This document shows, piece by piece, positions 56,029-64,000 of a stretch of 64,000 nucleotides of DNA (positions are counted from its first letter, which is position 1; each line of letters starts with the position of its first letter). The notes beneath the pieces are model-generated. The model made no database searches, was not told the DNA's origin, and saw only the letters and a program-made list of their open reading frames with translations. A program made the translations under genes and the position numbers. The DNA is from an uncultured Chryseobacterium sp. (GTDB taxonomy: Bacteria > Bacteroidota > Bacteroidia > Flavobacteriales > Weeksellaceae): contig CAJYLH010000012.1 of NCBI GenBank assembly GCA_913775525.1, forward strand, positions 106,462-170,461, written 5' to 3'.

Positions 56029-56102
56029 AAATAAAGACCGGAGGTGAAAGAACCGGTCTACAGTTTGAAATAGCTGTAAAAAGTAAAAAATTGAAAGAAA
56101 AG

Positions 56103-57620
56103 ATGAGCAAAAAGAGAGTTTTAATCAGCGTATCGGACAAAAGCGGACTCACGGAATTCGCACAATTCCTGGAAGCCAAAGGTTATGAGCTGATTTCTAC
56201 CGGAGGGACATTCAAGCACCTGAAAGAAGCAGGATTGAATCCGATCCAGATTGATGAGGTAACGGATTTTCCGGAAATGCTGGACGGGAGAGTTAAAACT
56301 TTACATCCCAAAGTTCACGGAGGTCTTCTCGCCGTACGTTCCAACGAAGAGCACATGAATACGGTTAAAGAACATGGCATCGGCCTGATCGACATGGTGA
56401 TCGTAAACCTGTATCCGTTCTTTGAAAATGTGAACAAAGACATTTCCCTGCATGAAAAAGTGGAGTTTATCGACATCGGCGGACCTTCTATGCTTCGCTC
56501 CGCAGCCAAGAATTTTGATTCTGTAACCGTAATTACCGATGTGGCCGATTACGCAGCAGTGAAAATTGAAATGGAGCAGAATGGCGATACCTACATAGAG
56601 ACCCGCAAAAAACTGGCCGGGAAAGTATTCAACCTCACCTCTGCCTATGATGCAGCGATCTCCAGAATGCTTTTGGATGAAGCGTATCCTGCTTATCTTA
56701 ATGCCTCTTACAAAAAAGTTTCCGACTTACGTTACGGTGAAAATCCGCACCAGACAGCAGCCTACTATGTATCCACTTTTGAAAACGGAGCGATGAAGGA
56801 TTTTGAGCAGCTGGGCGGAAAAGAACTGTCTTTCAATAACCTGAGGGATATGGACCTTTGCTGGAAGGTAGTTACTGAATTTAAAGAAGAAATGGCATGC
56901 TGCGCCGTGAAGCACTCCACACCTTGCGGAGTGGCGATCGGAACATCCGCACTGGAAACCTACCAGAAAACGTTTGAATGCGATCCGGTTTCCATCTTTG
57001 GCGGAATTGTTGCCATGAACTATAAGATTGATGCAGCAACAGCAGAAGAACTCAACAAAACATTCCTTGAAATCGTCATGGCTCCTGAATTTGACGAGGA
57101 TGCCCTGGAGGTTTTGAGAAAGAAAAAAAATCTGAGGATCATTAAAATCGTTAACCCGGTTTCAGACCAGCAGACCTGGGTGAAGATCGACGGAGGAATC
57201 CTGGTTCAGGATAATGATTCCGTTTTCTCGGATGATATTAAAGTAGTAACTGATATCCAGCCTACGGAAGAGCAGAGAAAAGCATTGCTGTTTTCCCAGA
57301 GGGTGGTAAAATATGTGAAGTCCAATGCGATTGTGGTATCCAACGGGATCAAGGCGTTCGGGATCGGAGGCGGACAGGTGAACAGGATCTGGGCCACGCA
57401 GCAGGCCGTAGAGAGAGCGAAAGAGAAGTTCTCAGGTGATCTTGTCCTGGCTTCAGATGCTTTCTTCCCGTTCCGTGATGTGGTGGATTTCTGCCATCAG
57501 GAAGGTATCAAAGCCATCATTCAGCCGGGCGGAAGTGTAAAAGACCAAGACAGCATTGATGCAGCCAATGAGCACGGCATCCCGATGATGTTTACCGGTA
57601 TCAGGCATTTTTTACATTGA
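56103..57620 (+). CDS. purH: Bifunctional AICAR transformylase/IMP cyclohydrolase
   Basis: Enzyme of 505 residues performing the last two steps to IMP. The N-terminal cyclohydrolase domain has [27 protein letters not shown] and [14 protein letters not shown]. The C-terminal transformylase has [28 protein letters not shown] (with the catalytic Lys-His) and [18 protein letters not shown]. The open frame starts 12 bases earlier, but [10 protein letters not shown] is the normal start. Confidence 0.97.
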   Translation: MSKKRVLISVSDKSGLTEFAQFLEAKGYELISTGGTFKHLKEAGLNPIQIDEVTDFPEMLDGRVKTLHPKVHGGLLAVRSNEEHMNTVKEHGIGLIDMVIVNLYPFFENVNKDISLHEKVEFIDIGGPSMLRSAAKNFDSVTVITDVADYAAVKIEMEQNGDTYIETRKKLAGKVFNLTSAYDAAISRMLLDEAYPAYLNASYKKVSDLRYGENPHQTAAYYVSTFENGAMKDFEQLGGKELSFNNLRDMDLCWKVVTEFKEEMACCAVKHSTPCGVAIGTSALETYQKTFECDPVSIFGGIVAMNYKIDAATAEELNKTFLEIVMAPEFDEDALEVLRKKKNLRIIKIVNPVSDQQTWVKIDGGILVQDNDSVFSDDIKVVTDIQPTEEQRKALLFSQRVVKYVKSNAIVVSNGIKAFGIGGGQVNRIWATQQAVERAKEKFSGDLVLASDAFFPFRDVVDFCHQEGIKAIIQPGGSVKDQDSIDAANEHGIPMMFTGIRHFLH

Positions 57621-57642
57621 TAAATCAATCAGAACCATGAGG

Positions 57643-57692
57643 GATTCAGAAGGCAGAAATTTGGAATTTTCCGGTTTTCCGGCTTCTGAATC
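57643..57692. terminator. Hairpin between purH and purD
   Basis: A perfect 10-base stem, GATTCAGAAG with CTTCTGAATC, encloses a 30-base loop with smaller internal repeats. No clean T-run follows. It may stabilise or end the purH transcript. A TATATTTG -7 box at 57717-57724, 30 bases before purD, suggests a separate purD promoter. Confidence 0.5.
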
Positions 57693-57753
57693 GCTTCATA
57701 TTTTAATTCAAAATTATATATTTGTAAATTATAGACTAGATAATAAATAAAGT

Positions 57754-58992
57754 ATGAGAATATTAATCATAGGTGAAGGTGGTAGGGAATCTGCGCTGGC
57801 TGCAAAGCTTCAGAACGATTCCAGAGTGACCAAAATGTTTTTTGCCAACGGAAATGCTAGTACGGATGTCATTGGGAAAAATGTTCATTTGTCAGAAATT
57901 AAGGAACTTAGGGATTTTGCAATCAAAGAAAAAGTGGACCTGACAATTGTGGGTCCCGAAGCACCGCTGGTAGCAGGCCTTAAAGATGAATTTAAAAAGC
58001 ATGACCTGAAAGTTTTCGGGCCGAATCAGAAAGTGGCAAGCCTGGAAGGCAGTAAGGCGTTTTCTAAGAAATTCATGCAGACCTATGATATCAAAACAGC
58101 AAAAGCTGTGGTATTTGATTCCTATAACGATGCTAAAGACTATGTTCAGGATCATGAATATCCATTGGTAATCAAGGCAAGCGGACTGGCAGGCGGAAAA
58201 GGAGTGGTGATCTGTGATAACGTGGAAGAAGCGGAAGCTACGATCCATGACTTCATGATCAGAAGAATTTACGGTGATGCCGGGATCCGTCTGGTTATCG
58301 AGGAATACCTACAGGGCTTTGAAGCTTCGATCATTGCATTTTCTAACGGAGAAAAGCTGTTCCCATGCATCGCTGCCAAAGATTATAAAAAAGCAGGAAA
58401 CGGAGATACGGGGCCGAATACGGGCGGAATGGGCTGCGTAGCGCCAAGTCCGGAGTTTACCGAGGAACACTATGCTGATTTTGAAAAAAATATTTTAGAG
58501 CCAACCATCAACGGTCTGAAAGGAGAAGGATTCAGCTTTAAAGGAATTATTTTCTTCGGACTGATGGTGACCAAGAACGGAACATACCTATTGGAATACA
58601 ACATGAGATTCGGAGATCCTGAAACTCAGGTGTTGATGGCTCTTATGGAAAACGACCTTCTGGATGTCATCAATGACTGTATGAGCGGAAAAGACCTGAA
58701 CCTTACGTTCAAGGACGAGAAGGCGGTTTGCCTGGTGATGTGTTCGGGAGGATATCCAAGAAACATTGAAACCGGTTTCGAAATTGTAGGCGAAGATAAA
58801 GTTAAATACAGCAAGCTGCTATATGCCGGAGCCGTAAGAAGAGGAGACAAAGTGGTTTCCAATGGCGGAAGGGTATTAAACATCGTGGCTACCGGAGCTA
58901 CCTTTGAGGATGCCCGTAAAAAGGTGTATGAAGATGCCGGCCATGTACATTTCGACTACTGTTTCTACAGAGAAGATATAGGAAAGTTCTGA
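57754..58992 (+). CDS. purD: Phosphoribosylamine-glycine ligase (GAR synthetase)
   Basis: ATP-grasp enzyme of 412 residues for the second step of purine synthesis. ILIIGEGGRESALA is the N-terminal motif, VVGPEAPLV-like residues are present as IVGPEAPLVAGL, and VIKASGLAGGKGVVIC is the ATP-grasp glycine loop. DTGPNTGGMGCVAPSP and LEYNMRFGDPETQVLM are the family signatures. It appears to have its own promoter. Confidence 0.96.
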   Translation: MRILIIGEGGRESALAAKLQNDSRVTKMFFANGNASTDVIGKNVHLSEIKELRDFAIKEKVDLTIVGPEAPLVAGLKDEFKKHDLKVFGPNQKVASLEGSKAFSKKFMQTYDIKTAKAVVFDSYNDAKDYVQDHEYPLVIKASGLAGGKGVVICDNVEEAEATIHDFMIRRIYGDAGIRLVIEEYLQGFEASIIAFSNGEKLFPCIAAKDYKKAGNGDTGPNTGGMGCVAPSPEFTEEHYADFEKNILEPTINGLKGEGFSFKGIIFFGLMVTKNGTYLLEYNMRFGDPETQVLMALMENDLLDVINDCMSGKDLNLTFKDEKAVCLVMCSGGYPRNIETGFEIVGEDKVKYSKLLYAGAVRRGDKVVSNGGRVLNIVATGATFEDARKKVYEDAGHVHFDYCFYREDIGKF

Positions 58993-58999
58993 TAGAAAA

Positions 59000-59040
59000 T
59001 ACAAAAAAAGATTTGGATCGCTTCCAGGTCTTTTTTTGTA
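59000..59040. terminator. Bidirectional-type terminator after purD
   Basis: A perfect 12-base stem TACAAAAAAAGA/TCTTTTTTTGTA with an inner TGGA/TCCA stem, starting eight bases after the purD stop codon. Confidence 0.85.
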
Positions 59041-59127
59041 CCATATATAAGTTCACATTTGCATTTAAACAGCAGGAGTATTGATTACTCATAATTTCAT
59101 AATTCAAAAAAATTCATCATTCAAAAA

Positions 59128-60657
59128 ATGAACAACGGTATTATCATATTGGATTTCGGATCACAGTACAACCAGCTTATCGGAAGGAGAATCCGTGAAA
59201 TGGGGGTGTACTCTGAAATCTTACCATTCAACACGCCTTTACAGACCATTCTGGAAAAACAGCCGAGAGGGATCATCCTTTCCGGAGGTCCGAGTTCCGT
59301 CAATGCGGAAAACGCACACCTGATTGAAAAGGAATTATACGAGCAGGGAATCCCCGTACTGGGTATCTGCTACGGGATGCAGCTTACTGCACACCTTCTG
59401 GGAGGTACGGTGCATAAAGGTGTAAAAGGGGAATACGGAAAAGCTCACCTGGATATTGTAAAAGAGAGCACTTTGCTTAAGGGAGTAGCGCAGAACTCTA
59501 TTGTATGGATGAGCCACTTCGATGAAGTAGGCATGCTGCCTCCAGGATTCGAGCTGAATGCCAAGTCTGGTGTTATTGCTTCCATTTCCAATGAAGAGAA
59601 AAAGATTTACTGTGTACAGTTCCACCCCGAAGTTTCCCATACTGAAGAAGGAGGGAAAATGCTGGAAAACTTTGTATTTGCCATCTGTGATGCAGAGAAA
59701 AACTGGAAGCTGACCAATTATATTGAAAAAACAGTATCGGAAATCCGTGAAAAAGTGGGAGACAACAGAGTTATTCTGGGACTTTCAGGAGGCGTGGATT
59801 CTTCCGTAGCGGCAGTACTGATCCATAAAGCCATCGGTGATCAGCTGACCTGTATCTTCGTGGATACCGGATTGCTGAGAAAAGACGAAGGGAAGAAAGT
59901 AATGGACAATTATGGGGAGCATTTCCATATGAACATCAAATTGGTAGATGCTTCCGAAAGATTCCTTTCCAAACTGGAAGGTGTTGATGATCCTGAGCAC
60001 AAAAGAAAGATCATCGGAAATGAATTCATCCATGTTTTCGATGAAGAATCCCATACAATTGAGGGGGCGAAGTTCCTGGCCCAGGGAACCATCTATCCTG
60101 ACGTAATCGAAAGCCAGTCGGTGAACGGTCCTTCTGCGGTAATCAAATCCCATCATAACGTAGGCGGGCTGCCTGAAGAAATGGAATTCGAGCTGCTGGA
60201 ACCTCTGAGAGAGCTGTTTAAAGACGAAGTAAGAAAAGTGGGTGAGGAGCTGGGAATCCCTCATCACCTGGTGCACAGGCATCCTTTCCCGGGTCCGGGA
60301 TTAGGAATCCGTATATTGGGTGCTGTAGATCACGAAAAAGTAAGGATCCTTCAGGAAGCTGATGACATCTTTATTGAAGAGCTGTATAAAAATGACCTGT
60401 ATGAAAAAGTTTCTCAGGCATTTGTAGTTCTTTTACCGGTAAAATCGGTAGGCGTTATGGGTGACGAAAGGACCTATGAATACACCGCTGTAGTACGTTC
60501 AGCCAATACCATCGACTTTATGACGGCCACATGGAGTAAGCTTCCATATGAGTTCCTTGAAACGGTTTCCAACAGGATTATCAACGAAGTAAGAGGGATC
60601 AACAGGGTAGCCTATGACATCTCCAGTAAGCCACCAGCTACTATAGAATGGGAATAA
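59128..60657 (+). CDS. guaA: GMP synthase (glutamine-hydrolysing)
   Basis: Enzyme of 509 residues converting XMP to GMP. The N-terminal class I glutamine amidotransferase has VLGICYGMQ with the nucleophile Cys, and QFHPEVSHTEEGG with the His-x-Glu of the triad. The ATP pyrophosphatase domain has the P-loop LGLSGGVDSSVAA. The C-terminal dimerisation domain ends SKPPATIEWE, as in all GuaA proteins. A terminator separates it from purD, so it is its own unit. Confidence 0.98.
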   Translation: MNNGIIILDFGSQYNQLIGRRIREMGVYSEILPFNTPLQTILEKQPRGIILSGGPSSVNAENAHLIEKELYEQGIPVLGICYGMQLTAHLLGGTVHKGVKGEYGKAHLDIVKESTLLKGVAQNSIVWMSHFDEVGMLPPGFELNAKSGVIASISNEEKKIYCVQFHPEVSHTEEGGKMLENFVFAICDAEKNWKLTNYIEKTVSEIREKVGDNRVILGLSGGVDSSVAAVLIHKAIGDQLTCIFVDTGLLRKDEGKKVMDNYGEHFHMNIKLVDASERFLSKLEGVDDPEHKRKIIGNEFIHVFDEESHTIEGAKFLAQGTIYPDVIESQSVNGPSAVIKSHHNVGGLPEEMEFELLEPLRELFKDEVRKVGEELGIPHHLVHRHPFPGPGLGIRILGAVDHEKVRILQEADDIFIEELYKNDLYEKVSQAFVVLLPVKSVGVMGDERTYEYTAVVRSANTIDFMTATWSKLPYEFLETVSNRIINEVRGINRVAYDISSKPPATIEWE

Positions 60658-60660
60658 TAT

Positions 60661-61147
60661 AAAAAAAGTGGTGTTTTATGACCACGCTCATAAAATTTCG
60701 TTGAGATAGCTGTTATCTTTGTAACAGAAATTCAATCCGAAATAATTTTTTTTTCATCATTTGTGTTTTTGCCTCCCGTAAGGGAGGTTTTTTTATGCCT
60801 GAAAACCAATATGTTTTTAACATTTTAGAAATCTCTTTTTATGAGGCTGGTAGATTATGTATTGATTTTTTTTATCGCTTATAGGTTAAGATGGTTAAAC
60901 GGATTTCTGAATTGATCTTCTGAAAAACTTTATTATTTTCACTTTACACATAAAGAATTCCATTAATCCCGTTGAAATTTTCTCTGATGTGTTCTTGCTG
61001 TTTTCAAAGCTGTATCTGAAATTTTTCTTATGTGTTAATAATCATTCTCGTAATACGAGTGTTCTGTTCCGGAAATTTTATATTTTTTTGACATTATCAG
61101 TGTATAATCGTAATCATTTATTTCCTAATTTTAATATTTATTCTACT
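60661..61147. other. Intergenic region between guaA and the mgtC-like gene
   Basis: This 487-base AT-rich stretch holds a TATCTTTG box (60714-60721), a strong terminator (60772-60794) and, between them, about 50 bases that could be a small RNA. Further on there is a 13-base palindrome CTCGTAATACGAG (61047-61059) about 90 bases before the mgtC-like start. No convincing coding frame is present. Confidence 0.5.
60772..60794 (+). terminator. Strong intrinsic terminator
   Basis: CCTCCC-GTAA-GGGAGG followed by seven T residues, 115 bases after the guaA stop. It ends either the guaA transcript or a short RNA started at the TATCTTTG box at 60714. Confidence 0.88.
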
Positions 61148-61792
61148 ATGAAATTACTGGGAACATTCACATTGGGCAATGATTTTTTACTGATCTTTAT
61201 TTCTGTCCTGATCGGCCTCCTGATTGGAGCAGAACGGGAATACCGCAATAAATCAGCCGGACTCAGGACATTTATCCTGGTGAGTTTCGGCTCCTGTCTG
61301 TTCACCATCCTCTCACTAAAGATCGGGATAGGCAATCCTGACCGCCTTGCGGCTAATATTATCACAGGAATTGGGTTTCTCGGAGCGGGAGTGATCTTCA
61401 AAGACGACAATAAAATAGGAGGGATCACTACAGCGACCACCATCTGGGCTACCGCTTCTTTAGGCATGTGCCTTGGTTCGGGCCATATCTATCTTTCATT
61501 ACTCGGAATGGTATTGGTGCTGCTGGTGCTCACGTTACTGACGTATCTTCAGGATTATATCGACAGCCGTCATAAGATCCGGGAATACCATATCAGTGTG
61601 GATGTTCAGGATGGCCTGGAATATTGTGAAGATATGTTCATCCGGCACCACCTGAAGTTTTTTGTACTCAGGCAGCAGTACAGTCCGGACAGTCTTTCCA
61701 CGACATGGAAAATCACAGGCAATATCCAAGATCATGAGGCATTGGTAACTCAGATGATGAAGGACAGCCACATTCGTTCCTATCAGTTTTAA
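61148..61792 (+). CDS. MgtC/SapB family membrane protein
   Basis: Inner membrane protein of 214 residues with about four or five helices in the first 130 residues. LIGLLIGAEREYRNKSAGLRTF (in part), TGIGFLGAGVIFKDD and GITTATTIWATASLGMCLG are the MgtC/SapB signature. A soluble C-terminal ACT-like domain follows. Family members are linked to growth at low Mg and to ATP-synthase control in pathogens; the role here is unknown. The frame is open 159 bases further upstream, but the added part is low quality and the family start is MKLLGTFTLGNDF. Confidence 0.92.
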   Translation: MKLLGTFTLGNDFLLIFISVLIGLLIGAEREYRNKSAGLRTFILVSFGSCLFTILSLKIGIGNPDRLAANIITGIGFLGAGVIFKDDNKIGGITTATTIWATASLGMCLGSGHIYLSLLGMVLVLLVLTLLTYLQDYIDSRHKIREYHISVDVQDGLEYCEDMFIRHHLKFFVLRQQYSPDSLSTTWKITGNIQDHEALVTQMMKDSHIRSYQF

Positions 61793-61808
61793 TTCAAAAA
61801 TACATTTT

Positions 61809-62189
61809 ATGGACATAAAAGAAAAAAGTATCCGGTACGCTGATTTATGGCTTAAAGAACCGGAAGAGCATGATTTTCCCGCTGCTTTGGATTATCTGGA
61901 ACTTCTTTTTGAACCAGAAGCCGCTGAAGGTCTGGTCACACAGCTGAAGCAGGCCAAAACCATACAGAAAAAAGCAAAAGACCTTTTCCGGGCCAGCAGG
62001 CTTCCATTGCTTCCCAGGGATAACATCCACGTGAAAGAAAACCTTAAAAAAGTAAAGAACAAGAAAAAGCTTTCTCCTATTCTCCTGGTCAGAGGCAAGG
62101 AAAGGCTGATCATAGCGGACGGTTACCACAGGCTGTGCTGTAGTTATTACCTGACGGAAGACCTTGAAGTGCCCTGCCGGCTGGTTTAG
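61809..62189 (+). CDS. Small ParB/Srx-like domain protein
   Basis: Protein of 126 residues starting 16 bases after the mgtC-like gene. The C-terminal half (LSPILLVRGKERLIIADGYHRLC) resembles the ParB N-terminal nucleotide-binding fold, including the D-G-Y-H-R equivalent of its DGxHR motif. The N-terminal half is helical and charged. There is no DNA-binding HTH domain, so it is not a chromosome-partition ParB. I infer a stand-alone ParB-like nucleotide-binding or kinase-like domain; its function is unknown. Confidence 0.7.
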   Translation: MDIKEKSIRYADLWLKEPEEHDFPAALDYLELLFEPEAAEGLVTQLKQAKTIQKKAKDLFRASRLPLLPRDNIHVKENLKKVKNKKKLSPILLVRGKERLIIADGYHRLCCSYYLTEDLEVPCRLV

Positions 62190-62365
62190 TGACAGCAACA
62201 AATGGATTGTATTCTACCCTTAAAGTAAGCCGATCTGCCATAGAAACCGGAAATACATTATGTACTATATTTTGTGAAAGCAGGAATAGGGTAGATCGTG
62301 AACCCGGTAAAAACTTCGGCTGAATTTTTTTTACTTATATTTAATGTAAATTTATAAGATATCAG

Positions 62366-63871
62366 ATGCAAATAGAAACAAGAGCCCTCAATGTCGGGGA
62401 TTATGAAGAACTGGTAGCTACCATGAGGCGTGCTTATCCCAATATGTCAGAATATGTCTGGTCTAAAAAAAGCATTGAAAAGCTGACTAAAATGTTTCCT
62501 GAAGGACAGATCTGCATTACCGTGGACGGAAAACTGGCTGCAGTAGCCCTTTCTATCATCGTTAACTATGATGAGTTCGGAGACGATCATACCTATGCCG
62601 ATATCACGGGGAATTATACCTTTAACACCCATACATCCAGCGGAAATGTCCTGTACGGGATCGAAGTGTTTGTAGATCCTCAGTACCGTGAGCTCAGGCT
62701 GGCCAGGAGGCTGTATGATACCCGAAAAGAACTGTGTGAGCAACTGAACCTGAAATCCATCATTCTGGGCGGAAGAATTCCGGATTACCATAAATACAGC
62801 CACGAGCTGTCGGCCAGGGAATACATCCGTAAGGTTCGGGATAAGGAAATTTATGATTCTGTGCTGTCCTTTCAGCTTTCCAACAATTTTTTACCGATCC
62901 GCGTCCTGAAAAAATACCTTCCTGAAGACGAATCTTCAAGAGAAAACGCTGTATTGCTGCAATGGAACAACATCTATTACAGCAAGAAACCAAATACGAT
63001 GCAGGACAGCATCATCCGCCTCGGATTGGTCCAGTGGCAGATGAGGCATTTCAAAGACATCCATGCTTTTTATGAACAGGTGGAATTTTTCGTGAATGTA
63101 ATGGGCGATTACAAATCTGATTTCGTCCTGTTTCCGGAGCTCTTCAATACACCATTGCTGGCTCCGTTCAACAACCTTTCAGAACGCGACAGCATGATTG
63201 AGCTTGCAAAAATGACGGATGAAATCAAACGGAAGATCTCTGAATTTGCGATCAGCTATAATGTCAATATCATTTCTGGCAGCATGCCCGTATTTGAGAA
63301 CAATGAATTGTACAATGCAAGCTACCTTCTGCACCGTGACGGAAGGATAGATGAATACCGTAAAGTACATATTACGCCAAATGAAAGAAAGTATTATGGA
63401 ATGAAAGGCGGGAATGAAATCCGGGTATTCGATACCGATTGCGGAAAAATAGGTCTGGTGATCTGCTATGATGTAGAATTTCCGGAACTCCCAAGGATTT
63501 TAGCGGATCAGGGCATGAAGATCTTATTTGTGCCGTACCTCACCGATACCCAGAATGCCTACATGAGGGTCCGCCACTGCGCAGCAGCAAGAGCTATTGA
63601 AAACGAATGTTATGTAGCCATTGCAGGTTGTGTAGGAAACCTTCCTGGGGTCAACAATATGGACATCCAGTTCGGTCAGGCAGCTGTATTTACGCCATCC
63701 GATTTCGCTTTCCCATCCAATGCCGTAAAAGGAGAGGCGACGCCTAATACAGAAATGACATTAATCGTAGATGTAGACCTGAACCTTCTGAAAGACCTTC
63801 ACCACCATGGCTCTGTCCAGGTAATGAAAGACCGGAGAAAAGACCTGTACGAAACCTACCTCAGATCATAA
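62366..63871 (+). CDS. GNAT acetyltransferase-carbon-nitrogen hydrolase fusion
   Basis: Two-domain enzyme of 501 residues. The N-terminal about 180 residues form a GNAT domain with GIEVFVDPQYRELRLARRLYDTR, quoted in part, carrying the acetyl-CoA loop. The C-terminal about 285 residues form a nitrilase-superfamily domain with the full triad E258 (FPELF), K333 (YRKVHI) and C367 (VICYDVEFPE). Such fusions are known in bacteria, but I know of no established substrate. An amidase reaction linked to N-acylation is the inference. The start codon is the ATG inside an AGATATCAGATG sequence resembling the dispersed repeat. Confidence 0.93.
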   Translation: MQIETRALNVGDYEELVATMRRAYPNMSEYVWSKKSIEKLTKMFPEGQICITVDGKLAAVALSIIVNYDEFGDDHTYADITGNYTFNTHTSSGNVLYGIEVFVDPQYRELRLARRLYDTRKELCEQLNLKSIILGGRIPDYHKYSHELSAREYIRKVRDKEIYDSVLSFQLSNNFLPIRVLKKYLPEDESSRENAVLLQWNNIYYSKKPNTMQDSIIRLGLVQWQMRHFKDIHAFYEQVEFFVNVMGDYKSDFVLFPELFNTPLLAPFNNLSERDSMIELAKMTDEIKRKISEFAISYNVNIISGSMPVFENNELYNASYLLHRDGRIDEYRKVHITPNERKYYGMKGGNEIRVFDTDCGKIGLVICYDVEFPELPRILADQGMKILFVPYLTDTQNAYMRVRHCAAARAIENECYVAIAGCVGNLPGVNNMDIQFGQAAVFTPSDFAFPSNAVKGEATPNTEMTLIVDVDLNLLKDLHHHGSVQVMKDRRKDLYETYLRS

Positions 63872-63878
63872 TAAAAAG

Positions 63879-63915
63879 AATCCGTCTCACAACTAAAAAG
63901 TGGGACGGATTTTTA
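63879..63915 (+). terminator. Terminator after the GNAT-nitrilase gene
   Basis: A 12-pair stem (AATCCGTCTCAC with GTGGGACGGATT, one wobble) and a nine-base loop are followed by T residues. Confidence 0.88.
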
Positions 63916-63952
63916 TTTGAATAGATTTTAGTGTGTTATTAAAAAAAGAGAA

Positions 63953-63976
63953 AAAGTTGTCTTCTCAGGCAACTTT
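63953..63976 (-). terminator. Possible terminator of a gene beyond the window
   Basis: AAAGTTG/CAACTTT stem with a 10-base loop. On the minus strand it is followed by a T-rich tract (the A-rich run at 63941-63955), so it may end a convergent gene that begins outside the window. Confidence 0.5.
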
Positions 63977-64000
63977 CTTTCTTAGGTTGTGTGCTAAAGC

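Noticed and set aside
59785-60282. 165-residue minus-strand frame inside guaA
   Set aside because: Antisense to guaA in a region with intact GMP synthase motifs; no independent support.
61088-61108. TTGACA and TATAAT elements before the mgtC-like gene
   Set aside because: The spacer is only nine bases, far from 17, and Bacteroidota use a different promoter consensus.
60989-61147. 53-residue N-terminal extension of the MgtC/SapB protein
   Set aside because: The sequence is low-complexity and hydrophobic/basic, with no match to the family, which starts at the ATG at 61148.

Overview
The window is one chromosomal stretch of a Bacteroidota bacterium, most likely Chryseobacterium or a close relative in Weeksellaceae/Flavobacteriia. 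The evidence is a SusC/SusD pair, GH97 and GH13 starch enzymes, lipoproteins with Bacteroidota-style lipoboxes, weak ribosome binding sites, and promoters of the Bacteroidota form TTG-N19-TAnnTTTG. Three of these promoters have exact 19-base spacing, at 10385, 44369 and 53110. No rRNA, tRNA, insertion sequence, prophage or CRISPR array was seen.

Layout. 1-9300: the tail of an OmpR-type response regulator; a small protein followed by a 1676-residue DUF4132 protein; a DUF4349 lipoprotein; a secreted DUF2891 protein; an Mpo1-like membrane protein. 9500-14788: an AraC regulator and a tripartite efflux operon (TolC, HlyD/EmrA, MFS). 15095-17888: a vWA protein and a MoxR-like AAA+ ATPase, which with the DUF4132 protein resemble the enterobacterial yeh gene set. 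18058-22020: a lipoprotein, a methyltransferase, a frameshifted small membrane-protein gene and metG. 22348-40571: a starch/maltodextrin locus (SusC, SusD, SusE-like, GH97, an SBF-like transporter, an M14-type amidohydrolase, GH13, an NTF2-like protein and an SLC45-like MFS importer). A separately promoted RiPP cassette is embedded in it at 30071-34624. 40767-44302: a GMC oxidoreductase, an MFS transporter and a pirin. 44369-52419: ilvEDBNCA behind a leader-peptide attenuator. 52555-60657: an FMN reductase, then purM, purN, a 2-hydroxyacid dehydrogenase, purH, purD and guaA. 61148-63871: MgtC/SapB, a ParB-like mini-protein and a GNAT-nitrilase fusion.

The most novel unit is the RiPP cassette: an 82-residue precursor, a radical SAM/SPASM maturase of the FxsB/GrrM (cyclophane-forming) type, two tandem paralogues with a HxD...H arrangement suggesting non-heme iron oxygenases, and a secreted protease with two DTG motifs. 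Its product is probably a cross-linked and further oxidised peptide; no dedicated exporter is visible. The clearest regulatory element is the ilv attenuator: an 18-residue leader peptide with ten Ile/Val/Leu, an anti-terminator arm overlapping its stop region, and an intrinsic terminator just before ilvE.

A short dispersed repeat based on TATCTGA occurs in several intergenic gaps, sometimes in inverted pairs. A REP-like palindromic element lies at about 14864-14955. Base composition by eye is mosaic: susC, susD and the start of the SusE-like gene, the RiPP genes, and an internal segment of metG are clearly more AT-rich than their surroundings.
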